64,000 bases of DNA from Spirodela intermedia (GCA_902729315.2 LR746265.1:5870892-5934891); one strand, 5' to 3'. Positions 12,000 to 24,255 are shown, counted from the first letter of the stretch. Numbers and translations are program-made. Notes: generated by a model from the letters alone, not told the origin.

Positions 12000-14310
12000 A
12001 TGGTAACAATATTCTTTGACGTAAACATTATTGCCATCAAGACTTGATGACATGTTTGTTTTCTAAATGTGGTATGAGTTTTTGAACCAGGGCCTCTCAT
12101 ATAATTTATGAGGTTTCTTTTGATTTTGACTTGTGGAATACATGGTGGAGATAAAATGAGTTTTATACTTGAAATACAATAGAATATATGGACCTCAAAT
12201 TAAAGTAAATCTTGCCTAATTAATTTCTAGAAATGAAATAGAGATTTTGAGAATCATCAAGAAATAATCCTTAAAATTTTGTATCTCTACTTACTAAGGG
12301 GATATGATTTTTTTTCCAACTATGTAATGATGCTCCTCTCACAAGGTAGCATCCATTATTTTCCTTCAATAAAATAGTTACCTACCTTAATTGGGCAAAG
12401 AGGGAACATGATAGTAAGCAAAAATCAGTTCATTATGACTTGGGTGCACAAAATATGTTGAAAAAGTTTTTTTAATATGTAGTGAACTATGATTCAAAGG
12501 TGAAGGGTCATTGTCTCCACAATATATAATGTCCCTTCACCAGTTTGCATTACTCCAATACAGAGAAAAAGAAGTCAAGTTCATGTAATTTAGTCTAAAT
12601 GAATATTGACAGCATGAAAAAGTTATTCTAAAAGAATCAATCCCAAAAGTTTTTATTAAATTGAATAATATGTTATGAATGGTTTTTTTGACCAACTCAA
12701 GTCCCCCTTGGATCTTTATCAGTCATTTTCATCTAGTAAATTCTCTACATCAACTTTCAAAGCTATAACTAGGTTTTTATGAACTTATGATTCAAGCATG
12801 TGATGTCATTGACCTAACGATATTTCATGTTTCTACATCCAATGCCAATATTGGGCTACATGGTGGGGAGTCATTTTGATGAATCAATGAATTCAACTTA
12901 GTGCTAACAACAATATCAATGGAACCTTTCAAACAAAGAAAAGAGAATAGAGGCCAAAATAACCCCATTGATGAATGTAAAATTTAATTTTTAACAACAG
13001 ATATTGATCTAGATCAACTCATCTAAACTAACATCCTATGAAAAATTAAATAAATTTAAAAATACTATTCAGAAGGTGTCCTATAATACGCACTCCCATC
13101 CACATTTGTGACAAGAAGAATAAGCCACATCCTCTATCCCCCAATGTTGTTGTGATGATATTATCCTCCACATCAACAATACCCTCTAAATAATCTAGGT
13201 TGACTAGGCATTTGAGCACAAGGCAACCCTAATACTTGTTGGGGGGATTGGTGCAAGTACATCTAGTTATTGAGTGCCCTCTCCCCTTAATCATAATCTA
13301 AATGATAGTCCATAAAATAATGCATTTCTTTGATACATGTAACACATATGACCTTATATGTTTACATCTTGTGCATCACTGTCGACAATCGTACACTCTG
13401 TGCAAGGTAGGAGGCTTTGTTCTCGTTCCCACCACTCATTACTCTTGCCACTCACTTGGTCCAATAAATCCCAGGCCATATTGATTTGATTTAATGAACT
13501 TTCAACTACATACTTTTCACATCTAAATAAATTCACTAACAGAATGGACATTTGAGAACTTAAATACTTCATAGTATATTACTGATAGAGTTGCCCACCC
13601 ATCACTTACATGTTATCAAGAAATATACTAATGAATAAACACAGTTACCCACTATTAGAAAATGCTACTCTCTCTTTAACTACTAAATATATTATCAAAA
13701 CTGAAAAAAATATTATGTGAAAATTACTAGTGATAGGAACCTAACCGATACTTTGAAAATTTATCCAGATTTAAAGGACGAAATGCAAAAAATGAGGAGC
13801 TTCTTTGAACTCAGTCGCCTATAGAAGATACAACTAGAAACCTTATCGGCGTGTGAAAGATTACATGAATACCATAAAGTTATATTTTATGGTTTATATG
13901 TTCTTTTATTATATGTTTTATTGTATTTGCACCCTTCCTCCCTTCCAGATGAATCAGATCCGGTTCGGTATACGTGAAGCCGGATTAACGGGATCCGGTC
14001 CACATGGTTAGGAATAGTATAAATACCTGTACCCGTTTTCAAATTTTATTAAAATTTTCCATTTTGGTCTTTCCCTTTCTCTCTCCTCTCTTGCGAGCCG
14101 CCGGCGACCAACCGGGATCTTTGATAATTAAGGAGATTATCGTAGACACCGTTCGGCTCGCCGTTGTCTTGTTTTTATGATCTCAGATTCAGTCTGTGGA
14201 TTTCACACACTTGTAAACGATGACCTTTAATAATATCCGAATTGAGGAGATGAGGATGAATTTCCTATCCTCAGCACTGGCGACCGTCCGGAAACAGGGA
14301 ACTGCCCGCC
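12000..14310 (+). repeat. 5' flanking block shared with the CYP704 gene at 42096
   Basis: Scattered but collinear matches link this stretch to about 39.3-42.1 kb. Examples are GTGAAGGGTCA..CTCCACAATAT near 12500 and 40610, ATTGGGCTACATGGTGG near 12850 and 40945, and a CATCAAGAC..GATGACA segment near 12040 that matches one unit of the tandem array at 38.7-40.5 kb. Both copies end at a CYP704 start region. They were therefore duplicated together with the gene and its promoter. Confidence 0.65.
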
Positions 14311-15570
14311 ATCCAGGCTGTCCTGTTCAGCAGTTCTGTCCTCGCAGCCACCGCCATAGCGCTGTTGCTGAGGCTCATCTTGCCCCTCCTGCCGAGACGA
14401 CTGGAAAGGAAGAAGAAGAGATACACCCTGGTGATGGGCACCTTCTTGAACCAGATCATCAACTTCCGCAGAATACACCACCACCACACGAACCAAGCCC
14501 GCAGGTTCAAATGTTTCAGGTTCCTCCACCGCGGCCGGAGCTACGTTTACCTGGCCGACCCCCGTGACGTGGAGTACATCCTCAGCACCAACTTCGCCAA
14601 CTACGGCAGGTTGAATTTAGGGGAGCGGCTGGTTCAACGAAAGATGCCCACCTATTCCTGGAGATGTTTCCCGACAGAATTGCCCCCCTTCCTCTAGCCC
14701 CTCCTGGCTGCTGTTTGAATCGGCGTGAGACCTGCTTCGACCTTGCAGGGCTCGTACAACCACAACATCCTGGAGGACCTCCTCGGCGACGGGATCTTCG
14801 CCGTAGACGACGACCAGTGGCGCCACCAGAGGAAGCTCGCAAGCTTCGAGTTCTCTACGAGGAATCTGAGGGATTACAGCAGCAACACCTTCAAACGCCA
14901 CGCCACGACGCTAGCCCAGGTCATCTCCGAGGCGGCGAGCTCGAACCGGTCGGTGGACATCCAGGTAATTTTCTCGGTCACGCCAAAGAATCCGCAGGAC
15001 TTGCTCATGAGATCTACGATGGATTCCATATTCAAAGTCGGGCTCGGCGTGGAGCTCGACACCCTACGCGGAACAAATGAGGAAGGGTCCCCAATGACCA
15101 AGGCGTTCGACGATTCCAGCGAGCAGGTGACCTGGCGATACGTCGACGTCTTGTGGAAGATCAAGAGGGCCCTGAACGTCGGAGCAGAGGCCGCGCTGAG
15201 GAGAAACATCAGAGTAATCGATGACTTCGTTTACAAGATAATCGACCAGAAGACTGAACAACTTTCCCGAGAGAGGGTCGACTCGGTGAGTCTCCCCATC
15301 CTCCAGCTCCTTCTATCTTGAGGTTTCACTCCCCTTGTGACCAATTATCTTCTGGAGACAGATTAAGAAGGACGACATACTGTCGAGATTCCTGGAGGAG
15401 AGGGAGAAGGAGCCGGACAAGATAAGCAGAAAGTACCTGAGGGATATCATTCTCAACTTCATGGTCGCCGGCAGGGACACCACGGCGACTGCCCTGGCTT
15501 GGTTATTGTACATATAGCGCAGGTACCCGGATGTGCAGGAGAAGGTAGTGGAAGAGTTGGCCGAGGTGAC
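14311..15570 (+). pseudogene. CYP704 pseudogene, 5' part (exons 1 to 4, cut by a copia LTR)
   Basis: It is collinear with the intact gene at 42096. Exon 1 starts at 14311 with ATC in place of ATG, so the initiator is lost. The donor after exon 1 reads AGG|TTGAAT where the intact gene has AAG|GTGAGT, so the splice site is lost. Exon 2 begins at about 14750 after a normal TTGCAG. Intron 2 has shrunk to 33 nt (14964-14996), has no stop and is a multiple of three. Exon 3 is intact. Exon 4 starts near 15362 and keeps the I-helix as AGRDTT, then meets TAG at 15515-15517 where the intact gene has the second Met of YMM. P450 sequence stops at 15570, exactly at a copia LTR. The missing last exon is at 23308. 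Confidence 0.9.
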
Positions 15571-15619
15571 TGTGGAAATCAAGTTTCGTCTCTTGTAATC
15601 AAGAGAGAGATACATATAT

Positions 15620-15685
<66 letters not shown>

Positions 15686-15724
15686 GGTAATGGGTCTAGG
15701 TCCATTATCCATTATCTAATATCA
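15571..15724 (-). repeat. 3' LTR of the copia element inserted in the CYP704 pseudogene
   Basis: On the minus strand this 154-bp segment begins TGATATTAG and ends TTTCCACA (TG...CA). It is directly preceded by a polypurine tract (AGTTTGAGGGGGGC, plus coordinates 15725-15740). The tract lies just after the RNase H stop, as in a copia 3' end. The left boundary coincides with the loss of P450 exon 4 homology. No second LTR was found on the far side. Confidence 0.75.
15623..15682. repeat. (GA)n microsatellite, about 30 units
   Basis: An uninterrupted AG/GA run lies inside the 154-bp copia LTR and makes up more than a third of its length. Confidence 0.95.
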
Positions 15725-17800
15725 GCCCCCCTCAAACTGGAACATAGATATCATAAGATCAAAGCTGAAAGCATAAAAATTCAACATGAGTACCAGGGAG
15801 AGCCTTCATAAAGATGTTTGCAAGTTGTTCATCAGACAAAACAGAGGCAGGTTCAATGATCCGAGCTTGAATCTTCTCATGAATAATGTGACACATAACC
15901 TCAATATGTTTTGTTCGTTCATGAAATACAGGATTGAAAGCAATATGACGCATAACTTGATTATTGCAATAGAGAGGCATTGGTTGAGAAGAAGCTAAGC
16001 CCAATTCCATAAGAAAATGATGAATCCGTAATAATTCTTGAGAAGCCTGAACCATAGCACGATACTCTACGTCTACACTAAATAGAGCAACAACCAACTG
16101 CTCTTTGGTTTTCCACGAGATCAGATTGCCCCCAAGAATTATACAATATCCAGTGGTTGAGCGATAGTCAACATGATAGTCTGCCCAATCAGCATCACAA
16201 AACCCCAAATATTAAGATTTTTAGAAGGTTTATATAAGAGGCCATTCCTAGGATGCAACTTTAAATATCAGAGAATACACATATCCACCAATAAATGAGT
16301 TGTACGAGGAGCAACCAAAAATTGACTAACCATGCTCATAGCAAATGAGATGTCTACCTGAGTCATAGTGAGATAGTTCAAGCAACCAACAAGGCGATGA
16401 TACTGACCAGGATCATTTAACATATCACCACTCTCCAGATTAAGTTTAATCTTAGAGTCCATAAGGGTGGTAGATGGCTCGTCCCCCAACATACCTGCAT
16501 CTTGTAGAAGATCAAGAATATATTTTCGTTGATTGATAACCAATCCCTTGGTAGAGCGAGTAACGTCAATACTCAATAAATATTTGGCATTACTCAGATC
16601 CTTGATTGCAACCTTAGATTGTACGGATTTCTTCAGATTGAGAATCCCAGCCAAGTCATTGCCAGTAACAAGGATATCATCCACATATATGACAAGTAAA
16701 ATATAGTCAGAAGAGTTATGTAGATAGAATACTAAATGGTCAGAATCACACCGACAAAGACCAAACTCTAGAATGATGCAACTGAAGCTGTTGAACCACA
16801 CTCAAGAGGACTGCTTGAGCCCATAATAGACTCTTGAAGACAACACACTATATTGGGCTGTGAGAAAGATACAAACTCAGGTGGCTACTCCATATATGCT
16901 TCTTCTTGCAGATCTCTATAAAGAAATGCATTCTTCACATCCAACCAATATAGTGGCCAAGAAAATTGAACAACAAGAACAGAAAAAAAACGAAAAGAAG
17001 TAATCTTAGCTATTGGAGAAAAGGTCTCAAAATAATCTTCACCGTACATATGTGTGAACCCCTGAGCCACCAAGTGAACCTTCAATCGATCCATGAAGCC
17101 ATCAGGACCAACTTTAACAATATACACCCATTTGCAGCCTACCCCCGATTTGGATGAAGGATGAAGGACCAGCTGCCAAGTGGCATTCAACTCAAGTGCC
17201 TGCATTTCTTCAGTCACCATACTTCGTGAACTAGAATGACTTAGGGCCTTATTCATCGAGGAAGGGACAATAATGCCCATATCCCTTCTAATGACAAGTG
17301 TAACCAAGGAAGACACATTTGAGAGACTTAGGTAATAACTTATCATTACTGGGTCTAGGCTAATATACAAAATATGTACAAACCAAATATATATAGAGGT
17401 AGAGGAAATAGGGGTTATTTGGGATAGAGAATGAAAAAAAGAATTTGGTTGTTGAGGACTAATGAGGGCATACAATTGATTAGGTAAGTAGTGATAAGAA
17501 TAAAATCACTCAAGAAATCCAAAGACATTAGCATGTACCAAAAGGATATGAGCAATATCCACAAGGTGACAAAGTGAATGTTCTGAGACACCATTATGTT
17601 ATGGAGTGTGAGGACAAGATGATTAGTGAATTATGCCATGAGTTGAGAGAAACTTAGTCATGATAGTGCTAAAATATTCTTTGGTGTTATTAGAGTAAAG
17701 AATGCAAATGATTTTACTAAATTGGGTTTGTATTTTTGCTCAAAAGACACAAAAAATAACAAATAACTTAGACCGGTCTTTTATAAGATAAACCCAAATT
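15725..17800 (-). mobile_element. Ty1/copia pol: integrase end, RT and RNase H, fairly well kept
   Basis: On the minus strand, 16885-17475 carries the RT N-terminus (LVLHPSSKSGVGCKWVY, then LYWLDVKNAFL). 16268-16801 carries the RT core with an intact YVDD (VIYVDDILVTG), and 15759-16208 the RNase H (DADWADY, STTGYC, HERTKHIEV). Further upstream, 17500-17760 shows the integrase end (SCPHTP, NGVSEH) with stops. Breaks between the three open pieces are few, so this insertion is younger than the copia remnant at 1-2184. The element lacks a visible 5' LTR, gag and protease. Confidence 0.85.
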
Positions 17801-17849
17801 ACTCGTCAATAATCATTTATGAAAATAACAATATTGACAAGAGGAGGAG

Positions 17850-18604
17850 AAAACCATAAATTGCTATATTGAAGAAGAAGAGTGGATGAGATTATATAGA
17901 AGAGAGGAAGAAAGAAAGAGAGAGGAATAAGTGGAGATAGTGGAAGAAGAATAGAAATATAGAGAAAATAAGTCTAAGATGAGCTTGGTGGCTCAATGGG
18001 CTTATTTTAACATTCTCTCTTAAGCTGGAGCATACAAGTCAAACATGCCTAATTTAATATATGTTGCGTCGTAGAAGATCCTTATAAGACTTTTGGTAAA
18101 AACGTTCATGAGCTGATGAAATTAGACAACATACGAAGTAGAGATAACACTTGACATTATCTTATCACCGATGAAATGACAGTCAATCTTGATGTACTTT
18201 GTTAGCTCATGAACATAAGATTCTCAACAATGAAGATGGCAACTTAATTATCACAGTGCATAGATATTGGCATAGGAGATGAGATGTCAAAGTCTTTGAA
18301 GAGTGAATTGAGTCACACTATCTCTCATGTCATCTTGGCCATGACATGATACTCAAACTCAACATTAGAGCAAGATATTACTTTTTACTTTTTTGAGCAC
18401 CACATGATAAGGTTGCCACCTACATATATGTAATAATTAGTGGTGGACTTACAATTTTTCTTGTCACCAGCATATCTTGTATCTGAGTAGGCATTAATTT
18501 GAAGATGGCCATGTCTTTGATAAATAAGCCCTCTCTTAGGAGCTCTTTTGATGTATGTTAAAACCCATAAATCTCCCTCTTAGTGAACTTGTTGAGGTTC
18601 CTAT
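17850..18604 (-). mobile_element. Second copia fragment: RNase H, polypurine tract and LTR start
   Basis: 18030-18600 reads on the minus strand as copia RNase H (RAPKRGLIYQRHGHL, then YSDTRYAGD, STTNYY, GGNLIMW) with several stops. A polypurine stretch (TTAAGAGAGAA) at about 18013-18024 is followed by a putative LTR beginning TGTTAAAATAAG at 18012 and running down to about 17850. The fragment sits between the copia at 15571 and the gypsy LTR at 18605, showing nested or serial insertion. Confidence 0.65.
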
Positions 18605-19100
18605 TGATGGTCACGAAGGGGGGATTTTGGTGGACCCGAGAAGGGGGCAATAGAGGATCAGTGGGTCAGAGAGGGAAAAGAGAAGACGAAGGGAATATAG
18701 GATAGAATAGAATGACACAGTCAAGACCCTATGGTCTTGGGGTTGCCAAAATGAGATGGTGAGTCTCCAACTCTCGAGGGAGTTTCTCATTACAACTTCC
18801 TCTTTTTCTTGAGGGTTGTTCTTTGTTACTTATAATTGTCATGGTCCTTGATGCTCTTCCTCCTTGATGGGACTTGGTACAAGAGGATTCGTTGATGTCA
18901 AATCTTACCATTTGACTTGGTTCGCCACCAAATCCATCTGTCACCCTTGACTTCTATCATGCAAGATCATATTGATGTCAAGTTCCTATGTCTTGTCATC
19001 TTGCGCTTTATTCTACTAGTCCAACTATAGCACTAGATTGGGTTGACTTTTTTGAGACCACACTCTCCTCGGCCCAGCTCATGATGTAAGGGCCTCAACA
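18605..19100 (-). repeat. 3' LTR of gypsy element 1
   Basis: This 496-bp block begins TGATGG and ends CTCAACA on the plus strand. It matches 22735-23241 along its length, for example the shared AGAGGATCAGTGGGTC and CATGGTCTTGG-like stretches. A polypurine-type stretch (AATTAGGGGAAGTAT on the minus strand) lies immediately inside it at 19101-19115. Confidence 0.85.
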
Positions 19101-22100
19101 ATACTTCCCCTAATTTTGCACTTTGTCCTCAAAGTGGAAGCTAGGAAACTATTGATGGATGTTCTAAGTTGGTTCTCACGTGGTGGTGTCGCCTAACATA
19201 CCTTCCTAGTGGATAAGTACTTCGGGCCTGTGGGGGCAATAATGGATGTTGATGACCCAACTTAGAGCCATTGTCCAACACAGATTGTCATCCACAAGTA
19301 GCTCAGCTGTTGCTAGGGCCTTCTCTCATTGTTCTACCCATTTCAGCTGGGATATGTGCAAGATTGGGTGGACTTGGGCTGAGGCAGGGAGGTCCAGCCG
19401 ATATGCCACCAAGCCCATGCACTAAAGGACTTTGAATGGATTGTAGAAGTGAGGGGTGAGCTTCGCACAAGTCTGTTGTGCAACTAAGGTCTGACAGTAG
19501 GGTTGTAGACAAAGGTAGACCCAATTGTCTTCTTAGAACTCGAGTTCCCTTCGTTTGTGGTCTACAAACTATTTCATCCAGGTTTGAGTGCATTCTAGGT
19601 TTTGATTGAGTTGCACAAGGATCTTGCCACACTCATGCAGCTAGTGCGCTAACTCTGCCAACATCAACTGCCAACATCATTGGTGAAGCAGATTAGTGAG
19701 GGCAGAGGCCTTCCACAAATTGCTTGGAATAGAGTCATCCTAGTGGAGTGGTTGAAGTTCATGTTGTACTAGAACTCTGCCTATGGTAGTCATCTAGGCC
19801 ATTGTCGTGGACATTCATTGGTGAAGCAACGGAGGTATGTCTCCAGATCGTAGTTGACCACCTCTAACTGACTATCGATTTGTGGATGATACATGTTGGT
19901 TTGTTGAAGTGTCATTCCTTGTTGATAGAAAAGGGCTTGTCCAAATGAACTCATGAAGATACGGTCCCTAGTGGTGAAGATGGACGTTGGGAACCCATGC
20001 AGCCAGACCATATTTTTGATAACTATATCTGTGACTATCTAGGCTATAAATAGATGACGGAGGGTAGAGAAGTGGGCAGACTTATTAAGGTGATCAACGA
20101 TGACAAGTATGGTATGGTAATCCAGCTATTGGACACGAGTAGCCCTTTGATGAAGTTCGTCATCATGTCTTCTTAGATGTGGTATGGGATCGAAAGAGGC
20201 TGAAAGAGGCCAACCAAAGTCAATGCTTATGACTTGCTAGTTTGGTAGATTGAGCAAGTCACCATGTACTGTTTGATGGTTGCCTACATTCTTTGCTGAT
20301 ATCAATGACCAAGATACATGATCTTTGTCTAGTTAAACAGACACTTTTTGGGGTGAATGTGAAATTAATGTTCATGGAGGATGAGAAATACATAGAAGAG
20401 GTAACCCTCATGTTCTTTGCTGGTCTTATTGTAGACAAAGATATTGTCGAAGAATACCAACACAAATCACCACAAGAAGGGAACAAAGATTCGATTCACG
20501 GTGGCCTAGAAGGTCACTAAGGCATTAGATAAGCTAAATCATAGGTCCAGCTTCGAGAATACAGTGGCTCATGCAACTCGTCGATGAGCTCATCGACAAC
20601 CAGAATGGGAAAACAACATGAGATGGTTACCTTATTTAGCATGCGATAATCTATACAGAAGTGCCATGAGCTGTCCTTTTTGCGGATGAGGAGTGCCAGG
20701 CTAGAGAAAGGGCTGTGAGAATGCTAAATGAGCCTGGTCATCAACATGGCCACCACCTGCTTCTCCAACTCATTTATCTGAAAATGAGGGTAGCAGAAAG
20801 GACAGGTGTGGACAGTTTGACTCCCTAGTTCCATGATGACGCAATGCTCCTGCTCGTGGCATGGGAAAAGGTTGGTGATATCTATGAAGAGCTGTAGAAA
20901 GTGCTCCTAAAGCTCCTCTATTAAGTGTTCCTTGGATGTTGTGGCGTCGCTTTTCTCGAGATGGAAAAACATGAAATACACTTTGCCCTTGCATGGTCTA
21001 CTGACCAAGGCATCTAGTTGGTGTCGGGCCTTCTAGTCAAGGGTCTGCCACAATCGTCACCTTCTCCGTTCCGACAGGGAACAAGAGGGTCTAGTCATCC
21101 AAGTTGAACTCTAGCTTGCGCATGTCCTCAATCCAATGCATGCTCAAAATCATATTGACTGAGGTGAGAGGGAAGAGAAGGAAGTCGTCTCAGATGACAA
21201 TTTTTGAAAGGTCCACAACAAGGCTGCAGCATATTTTTGAGCTGAGGACTGTCTCACCTATTGTGGTGGCTACTCGATATGGTGTTGTCTTGACGGTCGG
21301 TAGCTGCAGCTCTTGGACTAGATGGTTGTTGACAAAGTTGAACATTGCTCCTATGTCGAGCAAGGTGAAACCTATTGCCCTTGGACTGTCCCTTTGAAGT
21401 GAATGGCTTGTCCATGAAATTGGCTGGATAGTGAGTGGAGGGTCACTTCAAGCTGGACAATCTCGTTATCTTCCGAAGATGGGTCTTAGGAGAGCTCCCC
21501 CACCTATTCGTTGTTTGGCAAGTAGTCAGAGTCAACAAGAGTGAATAGGATATTCAACTCACGTCTACACTGATGGTTGGGCGTGAATTTTTCGTTGTAG
21601 TGAAAACACAGGCCTTGGGCCTGTCAGGTTTGGATTTCTGCTGCCGTGAGGTGTAGGCGCTGATGATGATCTGTCGAAGGTGCCCCGATGATGGTGACCA
21701 GTGGGCGTATTGTAGGTGGCCTTGGGCCCTACCCTTCTTTTCGATTGTTTGTGCTAGTCGGTGGGGGACGTATCTGGGCCCATCGTATGTCGAGGGCCCT
21801 CTCTTTGAGCCTCTATCTTGCTGCGGTCGACCTCCACTTGTCAGTGTCGGCAGCTTGATTTCTATCCTCTAGGTTGTCTATATTATCACCTCTAAGCCTC
21901 ATGAGTTGAGGGCGATTACTTATGCTTGTATCTCCTACCGCAGATCTTTGAGGAAGTCTTCTTCTAAGATGGCATCTGGCACATCGTGGAGGACGCCGAA
22001 TAGTAGTTCAAATTGTTCCTGATAGTCCTCCACTGAACCCGTCTACACAAGTTTAAAGAATTGTTGGTAGAGGGAGCTGGAGTGCTTAGCTCCATAGTGT

Positions 22101-22734
22101 TCTAATAGTCTGTATTTTAGGTCTTTTCAGTTACGGAATGGCTGCCGAGAGTCAACCCATTGGAGCCAATGGAGGGCCTTCTTGTCCAGGCTGAGACATG
22201 CCTCCATCAGTTGCTCTGGTACCGTCAGTCGGTAGGTGAAGTAGAGCTCCCTGCGATATATCCATCCTTCTGGCCGACCCGAAAATGATCAGAAATTCTA
22301 ATCGCCACCTTGGGTTTCGGAGGGTTCCTCTACTAACAATAGTCGGTGATTCCATTATGGTCCTACTGGTTCATGAATGTCTCCTCCCAGTGGTCAGGTT
22401 CTCTTGCCCCAACTAGTTGAGGACCGGTATTGGTCTCACTGGGGGGCCAATTCTACTGATGGATCTGTTGGGATCACTGATTTTCCCGCTATGCCTTAGA
22501 AGATTCTCAGTTGATGCTGGATAGCATCCAGAGTTTGGGCAATCGTTCCCAGCTGATACAATATTGAGGCCAGCTGCTGCCGCATGTCAGCCTGTTCAGC
22601 CCGTAATGCTTGAAACTATTCTACATTTGTAGCTTGGTCGGAGCGGTTGAGATGCTACAACTCTTCCAGCTCCTTCTCCAGCGAATCCAGCTTGGGGTCC
22701 GTTGGTTTGGGCCCCATGAGGCTGTGATACCAAT
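19101..22734 (-). mobile_element. Internal region of gypsy element 1 (gag-pol, dead)
   Basis: In minus-strand order it begins with a tRNA-Met-type primer binding site (TGGTATCACAGC, 22721-22732). A gag start follows (MGPKPTDPKLDSLEKELEEL, near 22655-22720). Then come weak protease traces around 21.2-21.6 kb and an RT whose active site reads VLVFFDNI near 20436-20460, so FFDD has become FFDN. The integrase at 19790-20011 has the HGFPTSI, TTRDRIF and YHPQIDSQLEVVN blocks. Stops and shifts are frequent. The order RT then INT marks Ty3/gypsy. The element cannot be autonomous. Confidence 0.85.
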
Positions 22735-23241
22735 TGATGGGTTCTTGTTGATGTGAGTGATAACCTGACTCGTTGACCGAGTGAAGGACGACCAGACCTT
22801 GCGGCCGGTAGATGGGAGGTGGTCGCAAAGGGGAGATCTGGCAGACTCGGGAAAAGGGCAATAGAGGATCAGTGGGTCGGAGAGGGAAAAGAAAAGACGG
22901 AGGGAAGATAGGGTAGAACAAAACGATATAACCAAGACTCATGGTCTTGGGGTCGTTGAAACGAGATGACGAGTTTCCAGCTCCCAACGGAGTTTTCTCC
23001 TTACAACTCCCTCCCTTTCCTAGGGGTCGTTCCTTGTTACTTATATCCATCATGGGCCTTAACGCCCTTCCTCTTTGATGGGACCACACGAGACAAGATC
23101 CCTTAATGTCGGATCCTGCTGTTTGAGCAGGTTCACTGCTGGATCCACCTGCTGCCCTCGACTTCTGACTTGTAGGACCCGCTGTCTCATTGTTCATTGA
23201 TGTCTCCTCGACCCAGCTCCTGATGTAAGGGCGCCTCAACA
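22735..23241 (-). repeat. 5' LTR of gypsy element 1
   Basis: This 507-bp partner of the LTR at 18605-19100 has TG...CA ends. The primer binding site is two bases inside it. The plus-strand end at 23241 abuts CYP704 intron sequence. The 5 bp outside the two LTRs (CCTAT at 18600-18604 and GACCC at 23242-23246) do not match, so no target duplication survives. Confidence 0.85.
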
Positions 23242-23430
23242 GACCCTCTCCCTTTTAACCTTTGTTTCTGCTAAGACTAGCTTAATCCTATGTGTGAAAC
23301 GAAACAGGTGGGACCCCGAGTTTTTCTTGGGAAGGATTTCGTTTAGAGGCAGATGAAGATCATCACGGCCGTCCTTCTCCACTTCTTCAAGTTTGAGATG
23401 ACCGACGAGGGGAAGGACGTTCACTAGTTG
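23242..23430 (+). pseudogene. CYP704 pseudogene, 3' part (intron 5 end and exon 6)
   Basis: Directly after the gypsy LTR comes the end of CYP704 intron 5 (CCTTTTAACCTTTGTTT, as in the gene at 42096), an acceptor CAG at 23305-23307 and exon 6 from 23308. The heme loop reads GPRVFLG, and the codon for the axial cysteine is TTT (Phe) at 23323-23325. Stops follow at 23344-23346 and 23425-23427. Downstream sequence to about 23600 still matches the 3' flank of the 42096 gene. It is the missing end of the pseudogene at 14311-15570. Exon 5 and the rest of exon 4 are gone. Confidence 0.85.
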
Positions 23431-23599
23431 AAGGACTTGCACCTATTTGAAGCCAACCAGTTGTCACGTATTTGATCTCATTACTGGTTTCCATAACTCC
23501 TCTACTCTTCCTTGAACGATAGCTGGACTAATCTATCTCCTGTAGCAGCACCCTCCCCTTGCTACTTGTGTGGGCTATTATCTTCATCTGCTAAGTGCA

Positions 23600-24200
23600 A
23601 CGTCCCCTGACTGGTTCTTGATGTAGATCAATTCCAATTGGTATCAAGCACTCTTGATGTAGATCGGCTGATTAAATTTTACTTTTGAAGGTAACTTGGT
23701 GCTGGAAAAGGTACTACAAATCAGATTATCATCACAATATCACGCCTTAATTAAAAAGAATGATCGACCACCGGGCCCACCAACGGGCTCGGAAAGTCCA
23801 ATGAGGTGCCCACGCGATTGAATACCTACCGTCAGCCCCAATAATAATTATATAAAAATAATCAAATAATAGTTATAATAATAAAGTAATGCTACTCCGG
23901 TGTCGTGTAATCTTAAAGTCCATTAGGGTGCTCCAGACGGCAGCCTGTTGTAATCTTCTTGACTTCAGGCTCATAGTTTCCTCTGTATGTGTGCGAGTGC
24001 GGGTGTGTGCGATAAGGCCGGAAAAGTTGGTCAAAGGAAATGCGTATCAAAGAAATGAGGACAACTTATTTCTAATTTAAATAAAACTCAGACTGGTCCA
24101 CGGGATGTTCGAGAAGAATTTTCAGCGAACATAATTGGTGATCAGTTTTTTCTTCGAATGCGCGTCAGACGTTTTCTTAATGTCAGGGGAGGCAGCCTGC
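23600..24200. other. Intergenic, 5' flank of the second CYP704
   Basis: AT-rich, including an AAT/ATA-rich stretch at 23842-23890. There is no convincing coding frame and no clear TATA box close to the start of the next gene. Confidence 0.4.
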
Positions 24201-24255
24201 GTCGGTATAGCCATCGCCCCCGTCTCACATGGCATTCTCCATTCCCCTTCTCACC

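Noticed and set aside
18600-23246. Target-site duplication for gypsy element 1
   Set aside because: The bases outside the two LTRs differ, and the flanks are copia on one side and P450 intron on the other, so a simple insertion with duplication is not supported.
24229-24255. Upstream in-frame ATG of the second CYP704
   Set aside because: It would put nine residues before the anchor. The ATG at 24256 has the better context. Kept as an alternative only.
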